NCBI GenBank assembly: GCA_001584585.1
Contig: LSYV01000012.1
Location: forward strand, 437,858-501,857
Length of the DNA stretch: 64,000 nucleotides
Source: Gonium pectorale
Taxonomy: Eukaryota > Chlorophyta > Chlorophyceae > Chlamydomonadales > Volvocaceae
Direction of reading: 5' to 3'
The position numbers and the translations under genes are program-made. The notes under the pieces were generated by a model, which was given only the letters and a program-made list of their open reading frames with translations, was not told where the DNA came from and did no database searches. Below are positions 1-11,000 of this stretch, one piece after another. Positions within the stretch are counted from its first letter, which is position 1, and each line of letters starts with the position of its first letter.

Positions 1-901
1 ATAGCCAGTTTTTGAGCAGAACCACGAAGTAGTATAAGGAGTGTATAGTTAGAACTCGGCGTGTCGCCGTCGGTAGCTCCCGCAACAAACTTGAAACATG
101 GAACGGCCACCGTGCGCAAGTCAGAGCACCATGCGCCTGCAGTGCAACACCAAGATGCGCACAAGGCGCAACTAGTATCAAAATATCATTTTTCCAGTGA
201 GAGATCTTTGCAAACGTTTCCGTGTTTTCCCTCGCTTTTGGTATGCGTATAGGTCTGTTTTGGGGATGGCACATTGCCAACCTACAGTGTGTTGTTTGGC
301 TCGCCACGTGTTTGATGCCTGTAACGTTATCGGGAGGGGTCTGGCTTCTTGTGTGCAGAGCCGCTTCCCTTGGGGTTTTGGTCTTTCCTTCTGTAGGCGG
401 GAGGGTCGAGTGTAATGTCTAACGTGCAGTTTTGGTGTCACTTGGCCTTACTGATCGGAGATGCGTGTTTTTTTTGTGTATGGCAGGGAGGCGGTCTCGT
501 CGTGTGAACGTTGGGTCGATTATGAAGAGTGACATGGATTGGCCAATAGCCGATGACTTTAAGCAGTCTGCGTAACCGCCAGGCCCGCGGCCGAATTCTG
601 CAACCGACTTCGGTTTGCCAACTTCTTGCTCTTTTCTGTAATGCTCCTCGAAGGCGCTCGTCGAAAAGACTGTAGCTAAGCTCATCAACCAGCGATCCAA
701 GGCCAATAACGCAACAGCTGCCCTTAGACGTGGCTTGACCCTGGGCAACCTGACGTAGGCGCGAAGTACAATCCGACTGGAATGTTTAGCGGTTTATGTA
801 GAGGAAGAAAAGGAGACGTGAGCAGCCCCGCTCCAGGCTCACGTCAGACGACCCCCAGCGAGGCGACGGAGCGAGCAGCGCCTTCGATTCAGGCTAGCAC
901 G
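1..901. other. No recognisable gene
   Basis: Several short open frames exist on both strands. The longest is a 109-codon minus-strand frame at 419-748. None shows a domain, a convincing exon chain or low-complexity patterns typical of the real genes here. The stretch is less GC-rich than the coding regions. I see no promoter motif that I can tie to the gene that follows. Confidence 0.5.
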
Positions 902-1169
902 ATGACGCCGGACGAAGCGGCCGAGCTGTTCGACCTGCGGAGGGGCGCGGCAATTCCCCAGGGCGCGTGCATGTACATACAGTCCGGAGACACCAGCGAC
1001 TTTGACGGTGGGGACTGAAGTGGGACGTGGTCACCGCGCTTCTGTACCGAGGGCCCCGCATTCTTGACTCAGTGTAATTCATAGGGTACCTCATCGCTGC
1101 GGCGGGGTCGGTTCTTGAGGCGCAAACTCCTCAGTTCGACTATGTCATCGCGGTGAGGAGGTTGTCCCT
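902..1169 (+). pseudogene. Damaged 5' exons of the nucleoside-hydrolase-like gene
   Basis: From the ATG at 902 a frame reads MTPDEAAELFDLRRG and then SGDTSDFDGGD, which resembles the N-terminal Asp cluster of inosine-uridine nucleoside hydrolases (family motif DxDxxxDD). It meets a TGA at 1016-1018. The apparent continuation WDVVTALLYRGPRILDSV starts at 1021 in another frame, is stopped by a TAA, and continues in that same frame as YLIAAAGSVLEAQTPQFDYV up to a possible GTGAGG donor. The two breaks could be real mutations, sequencing errors or unrecognised short introns. The link to the downstream exons rests on position, strand and plausible domain order. Confidence 0.35.
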
Positions 1170-1466
1170 GGTCAGGGTCAACGAGGATGGGGGCTAGGGT
1201 GCTCCAACTTGCCCCGGGTTGGTGACGGACACATACGAGTGGCACGCTCGTGCTTCGCCCTTTTAGTTAACACGGCAACCTGGCAGGGCCTGTTCGGCGT
1301 CTCGCATGTGCACAATTCTCATCTTTGAACCCTACTTTCGCACCCAAGCGAGGCACCTTCTCTTCTTAGCACCCTGGCCGCACGAGTCCGCCAGCTGATG
1401 CCCGTCCCGGGCTCCGATGCTACGCGTATGAACCGGCATCTGGGCATTCCCCCTTCACCTCCCTAG

Positions 1467-4400
1467 GTCCCGGAGCGGCGCGCCTGGCGGGATAAGGACG
1501 AGCCTGACACCATGAAGCACGATGCGGGCTTCTCGGAGGAGGTGCTGGCCACGGCGGGCACCCTGCTGCGGCACCTCTGCCCGAAGGCCATCCTCGTCAA
1601 GTGAGGCGGGCCGGGCAAGAAGGGCCGTTGCCTCGCTGGCGGGGGTTGCCGTTGCTGCGGTGGCAGTGCGCGACGGCCGAATGGGTTTCTTTACGGGCTG
1701 GCCAGGGCGGCGGCGTAGCGGGGAAAGGGCGGGCAGCTGGCGGCGACGGCGTAGCCCCGGTGCTGGACCGGGCTTGGGGCAAGCTGCAACGGGGCGTGTG
1801 GGTGCCCCCGGGGCGTGTGGGTGCGAGTACGGGCTATGCTGCGGCTGAGTCCTGCTTGCAGGCTGGAGTTGGAGGTTAGGGTGAGGGCTAGGTATGGAGC
1901 AGCTGGAGGAAGGCAAACGCGTGGGGCACGGGGCCTGAGCCCCATGTTGCGGCCATGTGCCGATGTGGACGCCCAACGGGGATGGGGAGGAGGTTGCCAA
2001 GGGGGAGGGAGGGCGCCCTCCCTCCCCCTTGGGAGGTCGCGCACTGGGCAAGTGGCATGAGTTTGGTGACCACAGCCGGCGCAAGGGGAGCCAAGGGCCA
2101 GTGGCTTAGCGGCTTACCTGCCGGCTTCGGAGACCGTTGACGGAGGATGTATCAATACGCAGCGCTGCACTGCTTCATAATTCCCGTAATTTCATCTGCA
2201 GGGGCCCGCTCAACCAGCGCAACATCATCCCATGGCACATGATGTTCAACGAGCCGTACGAGTACGGGCCGCTCATCAAAGACATGCCGCCGGGTGAGAC
2301 CGGTCGGCCGGTTGGGAGACAGGGCGGGGAGATACGGCAGGATCTTTGCCCGTATGGCGTCTGGCTTGTGCATCGGGCTGTGGGTACGCAGCGAACTACG
2401 CATGATGGTTTCGGTGGCTATCTGGCTTGGGTGGACGAGTTGCTGCGGAGGGGAAGCCCGCGGGCGCTGCGGCTAGGTGGTCATCGGCGGGGGCCGACCA
2501 TGAGCCGCTCATGGACCTTATGGCGATCGAGTCCGCCGCACAAGGGCTGGGCCTCGTGTTTCAGCGGGTCCGGAGCCCTGGAGTTACAAGCTGTATGCGG
2601 CGGCACCGCAACCATCATCAGCAACATCAGCACTACAGCCCACCCATGCACCCAACCGTCTGGCGGCTCACCCCCATCGTACCGCGCCCACCCGCCGCAG
2701 TCGATCCAGGGTGGACGTCACTCGAGCAGCTGGCCGAGCGGATCTGCAGCCCCGAGGTGCGGCACACATATGAACGGACGCAGGGCACGGAGCATGCACA
2801 TGCCTCACCCCGTGCCATCGCGTGCCTGGCAAAACAGAACCAGGTGCTGAGGTGAAGCTTGGTCGGGGTGCGGTGGGGCTTGGGACCTGCCCGTGGGTGC
2901 CTCCAAGCCGAATGCGGCTTCCCATCGCACCGTGCACCATCACTCTTTTCAGTGGGTCTGTGGTTGTAGGCTTGATGATCTCTAGTTTGCCAGGAAGGCA
3001 CAATACCGCCGTCGCAAGGCCCGCGGCGTGCAGAATGGTGTCACGTCCTCGCATCCGCAAGTCATCGTCCATAGCGCCCCCCGGCATCGTCCTTCCGCCT
3101 TGCCCGCCCTGCGCCCACCCGCACCCCCAAAGCTCCACTCCGTCATCCTCGACATGAACGGCTCCATGGGCTACCTGGACAAACTGGTGGAGCTGCTGGG
3201 GCCGAAGGGGGAGCAGGTAGGGGAAGTCAAGCGTGAGAATGGACGAAGCGGGTGGGCGTGTTTGCGGGTGTTGGCTATACAGGGTGGTCTGGTAATTGTC
3301 TGTGAGGGAGAGCACGTGTTCCGGCAGGGCAGGGTATCTGCATAATGAGATTACGAGGCGTTACCGTAAGGTAGAGAGGGTGACGAGCTTAGGGCGCTGA
3401 CGTGGCGAGGCGAGGCGCGGTTGGGGCTCGTGACGCTCATCCCCACGCCCTCGCGCGCATGCCGGCGCTGTCCCGAGCTGCCGGTTTGCCGGACGGCTGC
3501 TATCCCCGAGCTGCCAGTGCTTGCCCGCCTGCGCACCCGCATCCCAGCGCAACGGCTTCAAACACCCGCTGCTTCAACCTCCTGCCTCCCCTCCGCCCCG
3601 CCCCTGCAGACGCTCGGCGCCAAGATGAAGGCGAGCGGTCTGCCGCTGGTGATCATGGCGGGTGTGCAGGCGGAGGTGAAGGCGCAGACGCTGCCGCTCC
3701 CCGGCAGGTGAGCGAGCATGGCTACTGGCACCACCCGCATCATGCCAGCCCCATTCCTGTCCCGCTGGCCGGCTCGACATTTCGCATGCAAGTGCGGGTT
3801 GCCCTCTCAGCACGTCAGCAGCGTCCGTACATACATTACCCAATCCCAGCACGCAGCTGGCGCGCCCATTCATCCGCCCAGTAGCCACCCGCACAACCGT
3901 CCCACCCATCCACCCACACCGTGCCCTCAACTCTCGCCGACCGCGTCCCAACCTCGCCCCCCCCCGACACACACACTTCCATCACTTTTGCGCTGACGCT
4001 CGTCGTATGCGTTTTCCTTTTCAACACACTTCCACCGCCCCCGCAGGGACCCCCGCGCCACCAAGAACGCCATCTACTACCCCGCCGCGGTGCGCGTGCT
4101 GCTGCGCCTGGCCGCCGCCCACGGCGTGCCCCTGCTGTTCGTGACCAACAACGTGTGCAACAAGCTGCTCAAGTTCAACGACGGGGCCGAGGTGGCGGCT
4201 AAGCTGGGCCTGGGCGGGCTGCTGCGCCGCATCGGGGACACCTGGTTCAGTCTGCCGTACCTGGCGGGTGAGTGCGCGGGTGCGGCCGTGCTGTTGCGGG
4301 TGCGGGTGCTGGCCCGGCGTGTGCAGGGGGCTGTGCCACGGTGCCAAGGTGCTGTGTGATTCTGCGCATGGGGCACATTTGGGGGATGAGAGGGTCGGGG

Positions 4401-5479
4401 TTGGGGCCGGTCGGTCCTGGCCCGGCCTGGTCTCGCTTGGAGGAGGCCGGCCCCGCACCCATTACGCACTCAAATAGCGATCCAAGGAGCCCTGAAACAG
4501 CCCGGAGCACAACGCCTGCCGTTTACACCATCTCAAGCCCTGCGGCTCCGCACCCCACAAGGCCAAGTATGGAACGCCATACTGCTGAAACCAAAACCCA
4601 ACCGATCTCGCCACCGCGGAAGTGGGGACGAGCGCACACACACCCTCGGGGACGGGTGTCCTTTGCGGGCGGTGTGTTTTGTCCAACCCCTCCCATACCC
4701 TCCTCGCCGACCTCGTCCAGGCAAGTGCGTACCCTTTGACTGGGTGGCCTTCGCGGCCATGCTGCTGTACGGCAGGCGGTCAGCCGCCATGACCGTGGGC
4801 AAGCAGGAGCTGTGGGTGGGGCGCGAGGACCCCTCCGTCCTGTTGCTCCGAGACACGAGTGAGTTGCGATCGACGTGGATGATTGTTGGGAGGTGTGCAT
4901 CGGGCGCATGCCATACTTGCGCACTTGACCAAGGTCTTTCAGGCGCCTTTCTGCAGCACTACCGGTATTCGGCAGCTCTCGTCGGTGTCGACGGCACATG
5001 CAAGCTGTGCGACGTGTCGGGTCGCACCCCCTCCCATGCCGCCCGGACCGGTCGGGCCAGGCTTCCCATCTGGCAGCGCTCTCACGTCACCTCCACTGCA
5101 GCAGAGGCCTGCGCAGATCGCCTCCGCCCAAAGCTCACGACCTACTCCGGCTCGGCAAACCCGCAGCTTGCCAGTGACCGCTTACACGCATGCCTCGTCT
5201 TCACCTGACCGTGCTGACCCGCATTGGTAGCCCCATGCATTTCTGATCCTTAAATCACCCTACCAAACCAGATACCAAAAACAGGCTTTCTAATGGTCGG
5301 ATCGGCATTTTCGCCTCTGTGAATCTGACTCGACTCCCGCAGGCCAGCCCAGCAGCGAGGTGGTTGAGGCCAACCTGGAGGGCACTGACATGTGGGGCAT
5401 GGTGGAGAGCGTGCTCCACATCAACGCGGACGCCATGCTGGGGCTGGCAAAGTACGCCTGCACGCATCTGGCCGTGTGA
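1467..5479 (+). CDS. Nucleoside-hydrolase-like protein (central and C-terminal exons)
   Basis: Exons 1467-1600, 2202-2293, 3133-3216, 3610-3707, 4047-4267, 4721-4858 and 5343-5479 have AG/GT borders. From 3133 the phases close through to the TGA at 5477-5479. At least one exon between 2294 and 3132 is not placed; candidate coding is in 2500-2850, for example LMDLMAIESAAQGLGLVF. Conserved-looking pieces are LDMNGSMGYLDKLVELLG, LPLVIMAGVQAEV, LLFVTNNVCNKLLKFND and CVPFDWVAFAAMLLYG. The VTNN and CVPFD segments resemble the fourth and last active-site loops of inosine-uridine nucleoside hydrolases, which cleave ribonucleosides to base plus ribose in purine and pyrimidine salvage. The assignment comes from pattern memory only; the fold could be a divergent relative without that activity. 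The upstream exons look broken, so expression of a full protein is doubtful. Confidence 0.45.
1997..2032. repeat. Perfect 36-bp palindrome in an intron
   Basis: The sequence reads the same on both strands around a GGCGCC centre at 2012-2017. Each 18-nt arm is a purine run (CCAAGGGGGAGGGAGGGC) facing its complement. It lies in the intron between 1600 and 2202. As RNA it would form an uninterrupted GC-rich hairpin. Confidence 0.9.
3981..4027 (+). repeat. Dispersed ~45-bp element, copy 1 (intronic)
   Basis: The copy carries the shared core CTCGTCGTATGCGT followed by TTTCCTTTTCAACAC and preceded by ATCACTTTTGCGCTGA. It lies in the intron 3708-4046, ending about 20 nt before the 3' splice site, so its pyrimidine-rich end forms part of the polypyrimidine tract. 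Confidence 0.85.
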
Positions 5480-8060
5480 GCGGCCTTCGGAGTGGCCAGC
5501 CGCAGCGGCGGGCAGCCTTGGCTTCTCCGCGGTACGCCACTGTGCATTGGCACGTTTGCGGTCGGCGGCGCCGTACTGACGGAGTGTGCCTGCGAGGAAC
5601 CTTGGTGCCGGGATATGGAACTGGGGAGCGAAGATGACGGGCAGAGTGAGGGGAGAGACAGTGGTGGGGGTGGGGGGTGGGTGGGCTGCGATGCGCACCG
5701 CACAGGAGACACGCCGGCTCGGTTGCTCCGGCATGTGGGAGGAGGGTGTTGTGTGGCAAGCATGTGCTTTCCTATGCTGTCTTAATATCATATGTCGGTA
5801 CGTGGCGGATACGTTTTGGTCACTGTGGTGCGGCGCCGACGACCATGGAATGGGCTTGGCACAGTATGGGGAAGGGCGGGCAAGAAAATAAAGGGCGGGC
5901 CAGATACGTTACTGGCTTGCCTTTGCATCCATGTATGTGCATACGAAGATGCATGCGTGACTTTGTGGCGGCCGGTTGGATAACGGGGGAGTTTGTACCC
6001 GGAGTGGGGCCGCGGGCTGGGCCCCACCAGCGCCAGAGGCCCGCAACACGCAGATGCTGCAGGAGATACGAGGCGCTTGGACCAGACCGAACATTGACCC
6101 ACGGGTCGTTAGCATTGACGCGTTGGTCATGCGCTGCGTTCTGCCTCTTTCCTTTTGCATTATGGGTTTGTGGCGTCGTCAAGCGCTCTGCAGGCGGAGC
6201 CCCACGGGGCGGTGGGCGCGGCGTGAACATGTGGCCTGTTGGGTCCGCGCCGGGTCTGCACGCAAGGTGCTGCACCGTGGGAGGAGCCCGGAGAGACCAC
6301 GGCCGGCACCGGTGCGGCCGTGGCCACTCGGGCATATGCCCAAACAGGCCACGATTCTTGCTACAGTCCATTACTATGCCCTGTTGCACCCGAAGGTGCT
6401 AAGCTCATCATTACATTACCTTCCGTGCGGCTGTGCCGCGGGGTTCCGTTGCGGCCTCCTTGCTGCCAGTGTCAGCGATGGTGTACATATGGTTGTGCGA
6501 TTGGCGGTGCTCCGGTACACCGTGGGTCTGAGCGTGCACGATGCCTGTCGGTAAATGATTGTTGCGGCATGTGCGGTTTGCGGGTAAGGAGGACGTCTGT
6601 CTGGTATCCGCACAGTCCTTTACAGATGATATTGGCACGTCACGATTGCCGTATCCGGAACCATCAAGTGAGTGCCGCGTGTGCCCTCCATACAGACGTG
6701 CCCCTCGATGGTTGCTTGCCGGCATCAATCAACTCTAGATCACATCCTCCTATGGCATGCTGCAACGAACCTTAGGAGAGCTTCAGGACCGTGGAACCAA
6801 CAGCATGCACCTGCCTGGACCCTCTATGAATGAGGACATGATGAAGAAAGAACATCGGGCAGCAGTCACGTTTACCAACATTCCTGCAAAATGCCCGCGT
6901 CCACGAGATATGTCTGCGCTGCAGCGCCGAACCGCCCGCCCTTGATCACATGAATATCAGTCGGCCAGTTACGCCAGATGGCCCGCCTCGAGGTCGGGCC
7001 CTCACCCCAACGCCGCGGCCTCACGAGGACATTTTCCTCTGCAATGCAGGAATGCAGACGATACGCTGCGATATTTGTGGTTCACTTCGCATGCACCCGC
7101 CACGCGCAACACGGTATGGCGTACCATCTCGAGCCTACCTCCACCCGCCCAGCCATGACTTCCAGAAGTCATGCTCTTGGCACGTCATGCTGCTACCTGC
7201 AGTCTCAACGCTTCCCGTGACATGCGCCAAGAGGAAGCTGGATGCGTGCCCCTAGGACGACCCATTGCCCCGACTTCGCATTATGGCGCTCCATGAATTT
7301 CAGGAGCCGCCGGCCTTTGATGCCAATACTACGATGCCGCACCAATGCGCCCGAAGAGAGCTCTCAATCACTTCTGCTGACCACGTGTCAAGTACCAGCC
7401 TGGAACAGAGCCGCCGGACGAGACTACAGCATTCGACCGGATGTCATCCTTCAACTCAGTCGCTCAGCCATGGATGGGTTCAAAGGCGCACAGGTGACCA
7501 CCGACAGAGGGGATCCTCCTCTGGTGTCAGACCGTCGCCGCCCAAGGCATCACGTGAACGCCACCACGAGCCGTTGTTTCACAGCGCTGTCGCCCCCGCC
7601 TGGTCCAGACTGGGCCGCTCCCCGGGGAAAGGACATATCCCTCAAGGTGCAGTCCGGAATGGCTCACGCCGTCGCAACAATCTCGCAATGCTAGCACAGT
7701 GCGCTACGTTTTCTTGGGGCGGGGCGCCAGAAGTTGTACGGTTCAACCTTACGAGGGGCCCGAGGGCCCAGCTCCCTCCGCAGCCCAACGGCATCCGTCG
7801 ATGTCGAGAGTGGCTGGCCTCCAGCGGCCACAAACGCTGCCGGCTGGCCCCAGGCTGAGCCCGCAAATTATGACTGTCGTTGCCAGGCGACGCCTCCAGC
7901 TCGCGGTGCCGAGACTGGAGCCCAACTTGCCCCGCTTAGCCAGTCTCCGAGAGGCGCAAGGTGTGGGGCCATACTGCGCCTCGCATGTCGGGCTCGCGTC
8001 AGGGAGGCTCCGGGCGGGGTAGTCCTTCCCGGTCCGTTACGCGAGGCCCCAAGCGGGGCC
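5480..8060. other. Intergenic region between convergent genes
   Basis: This lies between the 3' end of the plus-strand nucleoside-hydrolase-like gene and the 3' end of the next minus-strand gene, so both 3' UTRs must be here. I find no further exon chain, RNA gene or inverted-repeat element. Open frames of up to about 240 codons occur on the plus strand but are Arg/Cys-rich and lack domain patterns. Confidence 0.5.
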
Positions 8061-11000
8061 CTACAAGCCGGCGGATGAGCGCGGGTTCACCTGGACCGGC
8101 GTCATGTCTCGGGAGGCTGTGGGTGTGGCAAAGAGGGGTGGGTGGGTGGGGCGGGACGGGGCGGAAAGGGGGAGCAGTCAGCGCCAAGCTGCTGCTGGTG
8201 AAGGCGCCGAGCAGCCTTCCAATCGGTTTACTAGCCCGCACCAAGCCACAAACCCCGAGGCACGACCGCTCGCCGCTTGCGCCGATGCCGCAATCGGGAA
8301 AGTCGTGTGTTCGTGCACCACTCAACACGTGGCGGGGCTTGCGCAAGTGGCATCACAGAAGTCAGGTACATACTTACCCTGAGGCGACGGAACGCCCGAG
8401 TTGGCGAAGCGGATGGTCTGGGCCGAGGGTGACGTCAGCACGGCGCGCGTGGCGTAGCCCCCCGACAGTTCCGTGTCGGGCGGCGGCGCCGCCTTTGTCT
8501 CCAGCGGCGCCGTCTTGCGGTTGCGCATTAAGGGCCAGGAGATGCCCAGGAAGCCACCTGACTTGACGGAGCCTTGCCCGCGACGCATGGAGGCTGCGAG
8601 ACGGAGGGGAGGAAATGAGCGTTTGCGCTTGCGTAAGCCCCGGCTGAGCGGCAATCGGACGGGTGGACGGACGTGGACGTAGGGTACTTGCTCCGAAGGC
8701 ATGTAGAGAGCGCGAACGGACCCATCTCCAACGTGCAGTCCGCCTTAGCACGGGGCCCGGGCGCCAGCGCACCATCCCCACACCGCCCTCACACGCGTTC
8801 CCGGTGGTACGCGCCTCCCCTTGCTCCAGCTGCGGTAGCCCTGTGGCCATCACACCCACACCCCACCACCCCACCGCGGCCCGTTCGCCACTGCCCGGCT
8901 CACCCGACTTGTTGAAAGTCGTGCCGGCCGCCACACGCCCCTTGGACACTGCCTCGTTGTACCACCGCTCGTGGTCCGTTGGCGAGAGCGCCGCCCACCA
9001 CCAGGGCTCCCGCATTCGCGGCTGGCGCGGCGGGAAGGCGGCGGGGAAGGCGTCCTTGCCCAGCTTCTTCTCGCGCTCCTCCTGACTCAGCATCCGGCCG
9101 TCGCGGTCGACGTGCAGGTCCTCGCGGAAGCCGGGGAAGGCCACGCGCACGAAGATGTCCTGGTCCTCGGGCGGTAGGCTGCGCACGCGAGCGTGCCTGG
9201 GGAGAAGGGGGGGAGGGGGGAGGAGAGGGGAGGGAGGGGTACTCAGTCCGTGGGGGAGGGGGAAGAGGGGAGGCGGAGACGCGCGCGTGTGAGGCGCGTC
9301 GGATGGCGCGTCGGGGCCCGTGCGCGTGGGGACGTTCCGGAAGGGAGCTCCCCGTCCTCTGCATCCGCTCGCACTTCCTATCCAAATGTCACGCCAAATG
9401 TCACAAATGTCACGCCGCAGCCATGCCACAGCCGCGCCCAGGACAGCCGTGCACCTTGGCCCATGCTGCACCTCTTCGCCCCATGCGGCCACACGGGCCA
9501 CGCCCCACCCACCAGTCCGTCCAGGCCAGCCGGTCCACCGCGTGCACCTTCTCCATGAAGCGCTGCTCCGACAGCCACTTGAGCTGCGGCCGCGACAGCC
9601 ACTTCACCAGCGGGGTCAGCCTGTAGAGCATGACGGCGGTGACGTCGTGTGGGGGAGTTCGAGAGCACGGCGTTGGGTGACACGGTGTTGGCTTGCGTGC
9701 CGGTAGTGTGGGAGGGGAGGCGGAGGCGGCGCAGGCGGCATTCGAGGGGAAAGCGAGGCAACGCAGGGAATGGCGAAAGGTTGCCCCAGAGGGTGTGCCG
9801 CCAACATGAAGGGGCGACGAGCGAATGCGGCCCCTCCGCAGCACGGCCCCGTACACCAGCAACCCTGCCTCTGTTTCGGCTGCACAACGCTGCCCTTCGT
9901 CCATTTTGTTTCTGCTGAAACTCGACATCCCCCGCACCGCCGTCCGGGCCTGCGCTGTCCGCGACTCCGCACCTGAAGTCGCGCGGGATGTAGCGCGGCT
10001 CCTCGCCGTCCTCGAGGTTAAACTCGGGGCCCATTTCGTACGGCACGGCATCGTCCAGCACGTCGATGAGCTTGCACAGCAGCACCTGCAGCATAGTTAT
10101 TCGCCGCCTGGGCGCCGAATCGTTCTCTAGCGTCATGAGCTTGTCCACGTGCCCCAACAGCGGCGCGAGCGTCTCCTGCGAGGGCGCCGGGTGTCCATTG
10201 CATTGGCGACTGACAACAGTAATAGTAGCACAGGTTGATTCGCTCGCGTATCTTACTAGTCAACAGTATCCTGCGGGGGTGGCGGGACACGAGCCAAGAT
10301 AGGGCACGCCACGGTGTTCAGCGCCTTGGCCCCTACGACCACGCCCCAGACGCCTCTGATCTACCCACATTCACATATACTCATGGGACCGTTGAGCCAC
10401 CACACCCCGCACACACCTGCTGCAGCTTCTCCTTGCCCGCCTTCCACGCCGCCAGCTCCTCCGGCGAGTCCAGCCCCGGCGGCTCCGCGTTGCACCGCCG
10501 CACGAACTCGGCGTACCCGATGACCGACAGATTGGACCCCACGTTGTCGTCGTCGTACGTCCGCTCCACGATCATAACCTCGCCAATCGCCCGCAACTCA
10601 CCTGCCGGCAACGCAGGAACGAACCGGGCGGGTAAGCCCCCATAAAGAAGCCTTGGCGGTTTGGCCCCTTCCAGACCCATACACACTGGAACGAGTGGAA
10701 CGACCCGGGGTCATCGTGTGTGGGTTGGCGAGCCCACGACTGGAGCAAGGGAAGCAGCCACCCTCCCCGGCAGGGGTTCGGGGGAGTCACCGGGCCAGCG
10801 GGCACCGGCAACGTGCCAAACCCCGACATGGCCCGCCCCGCAGCGCCGCACCCTCAGCTCACCCGCGTACAGCTGCAGGGTCTGCCAGTGCACGTCCGTG
10901 TCGAGGCTATGCGGGGAGCCGTTGCCTGCGGGGAACACGTCAAGGAGGCGGGGGCCCCGCCAGGTTGGTTGGTTGGCTGCATGCATCGGCCAAAGCCGTC

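Noticed and set aside
419..748. 109-codon minus-strand frame with a hydrophobic N-terminal part
   Set aside because: No domain, no splice support and no similarity to anything else in the window.
8374..9501. 375-codon minus-strand frame as one gene
   Set aside because: It reads through two introns with clear GT-AG borders; the real exons 9196-8904 and 8593-8378 lie inside it.
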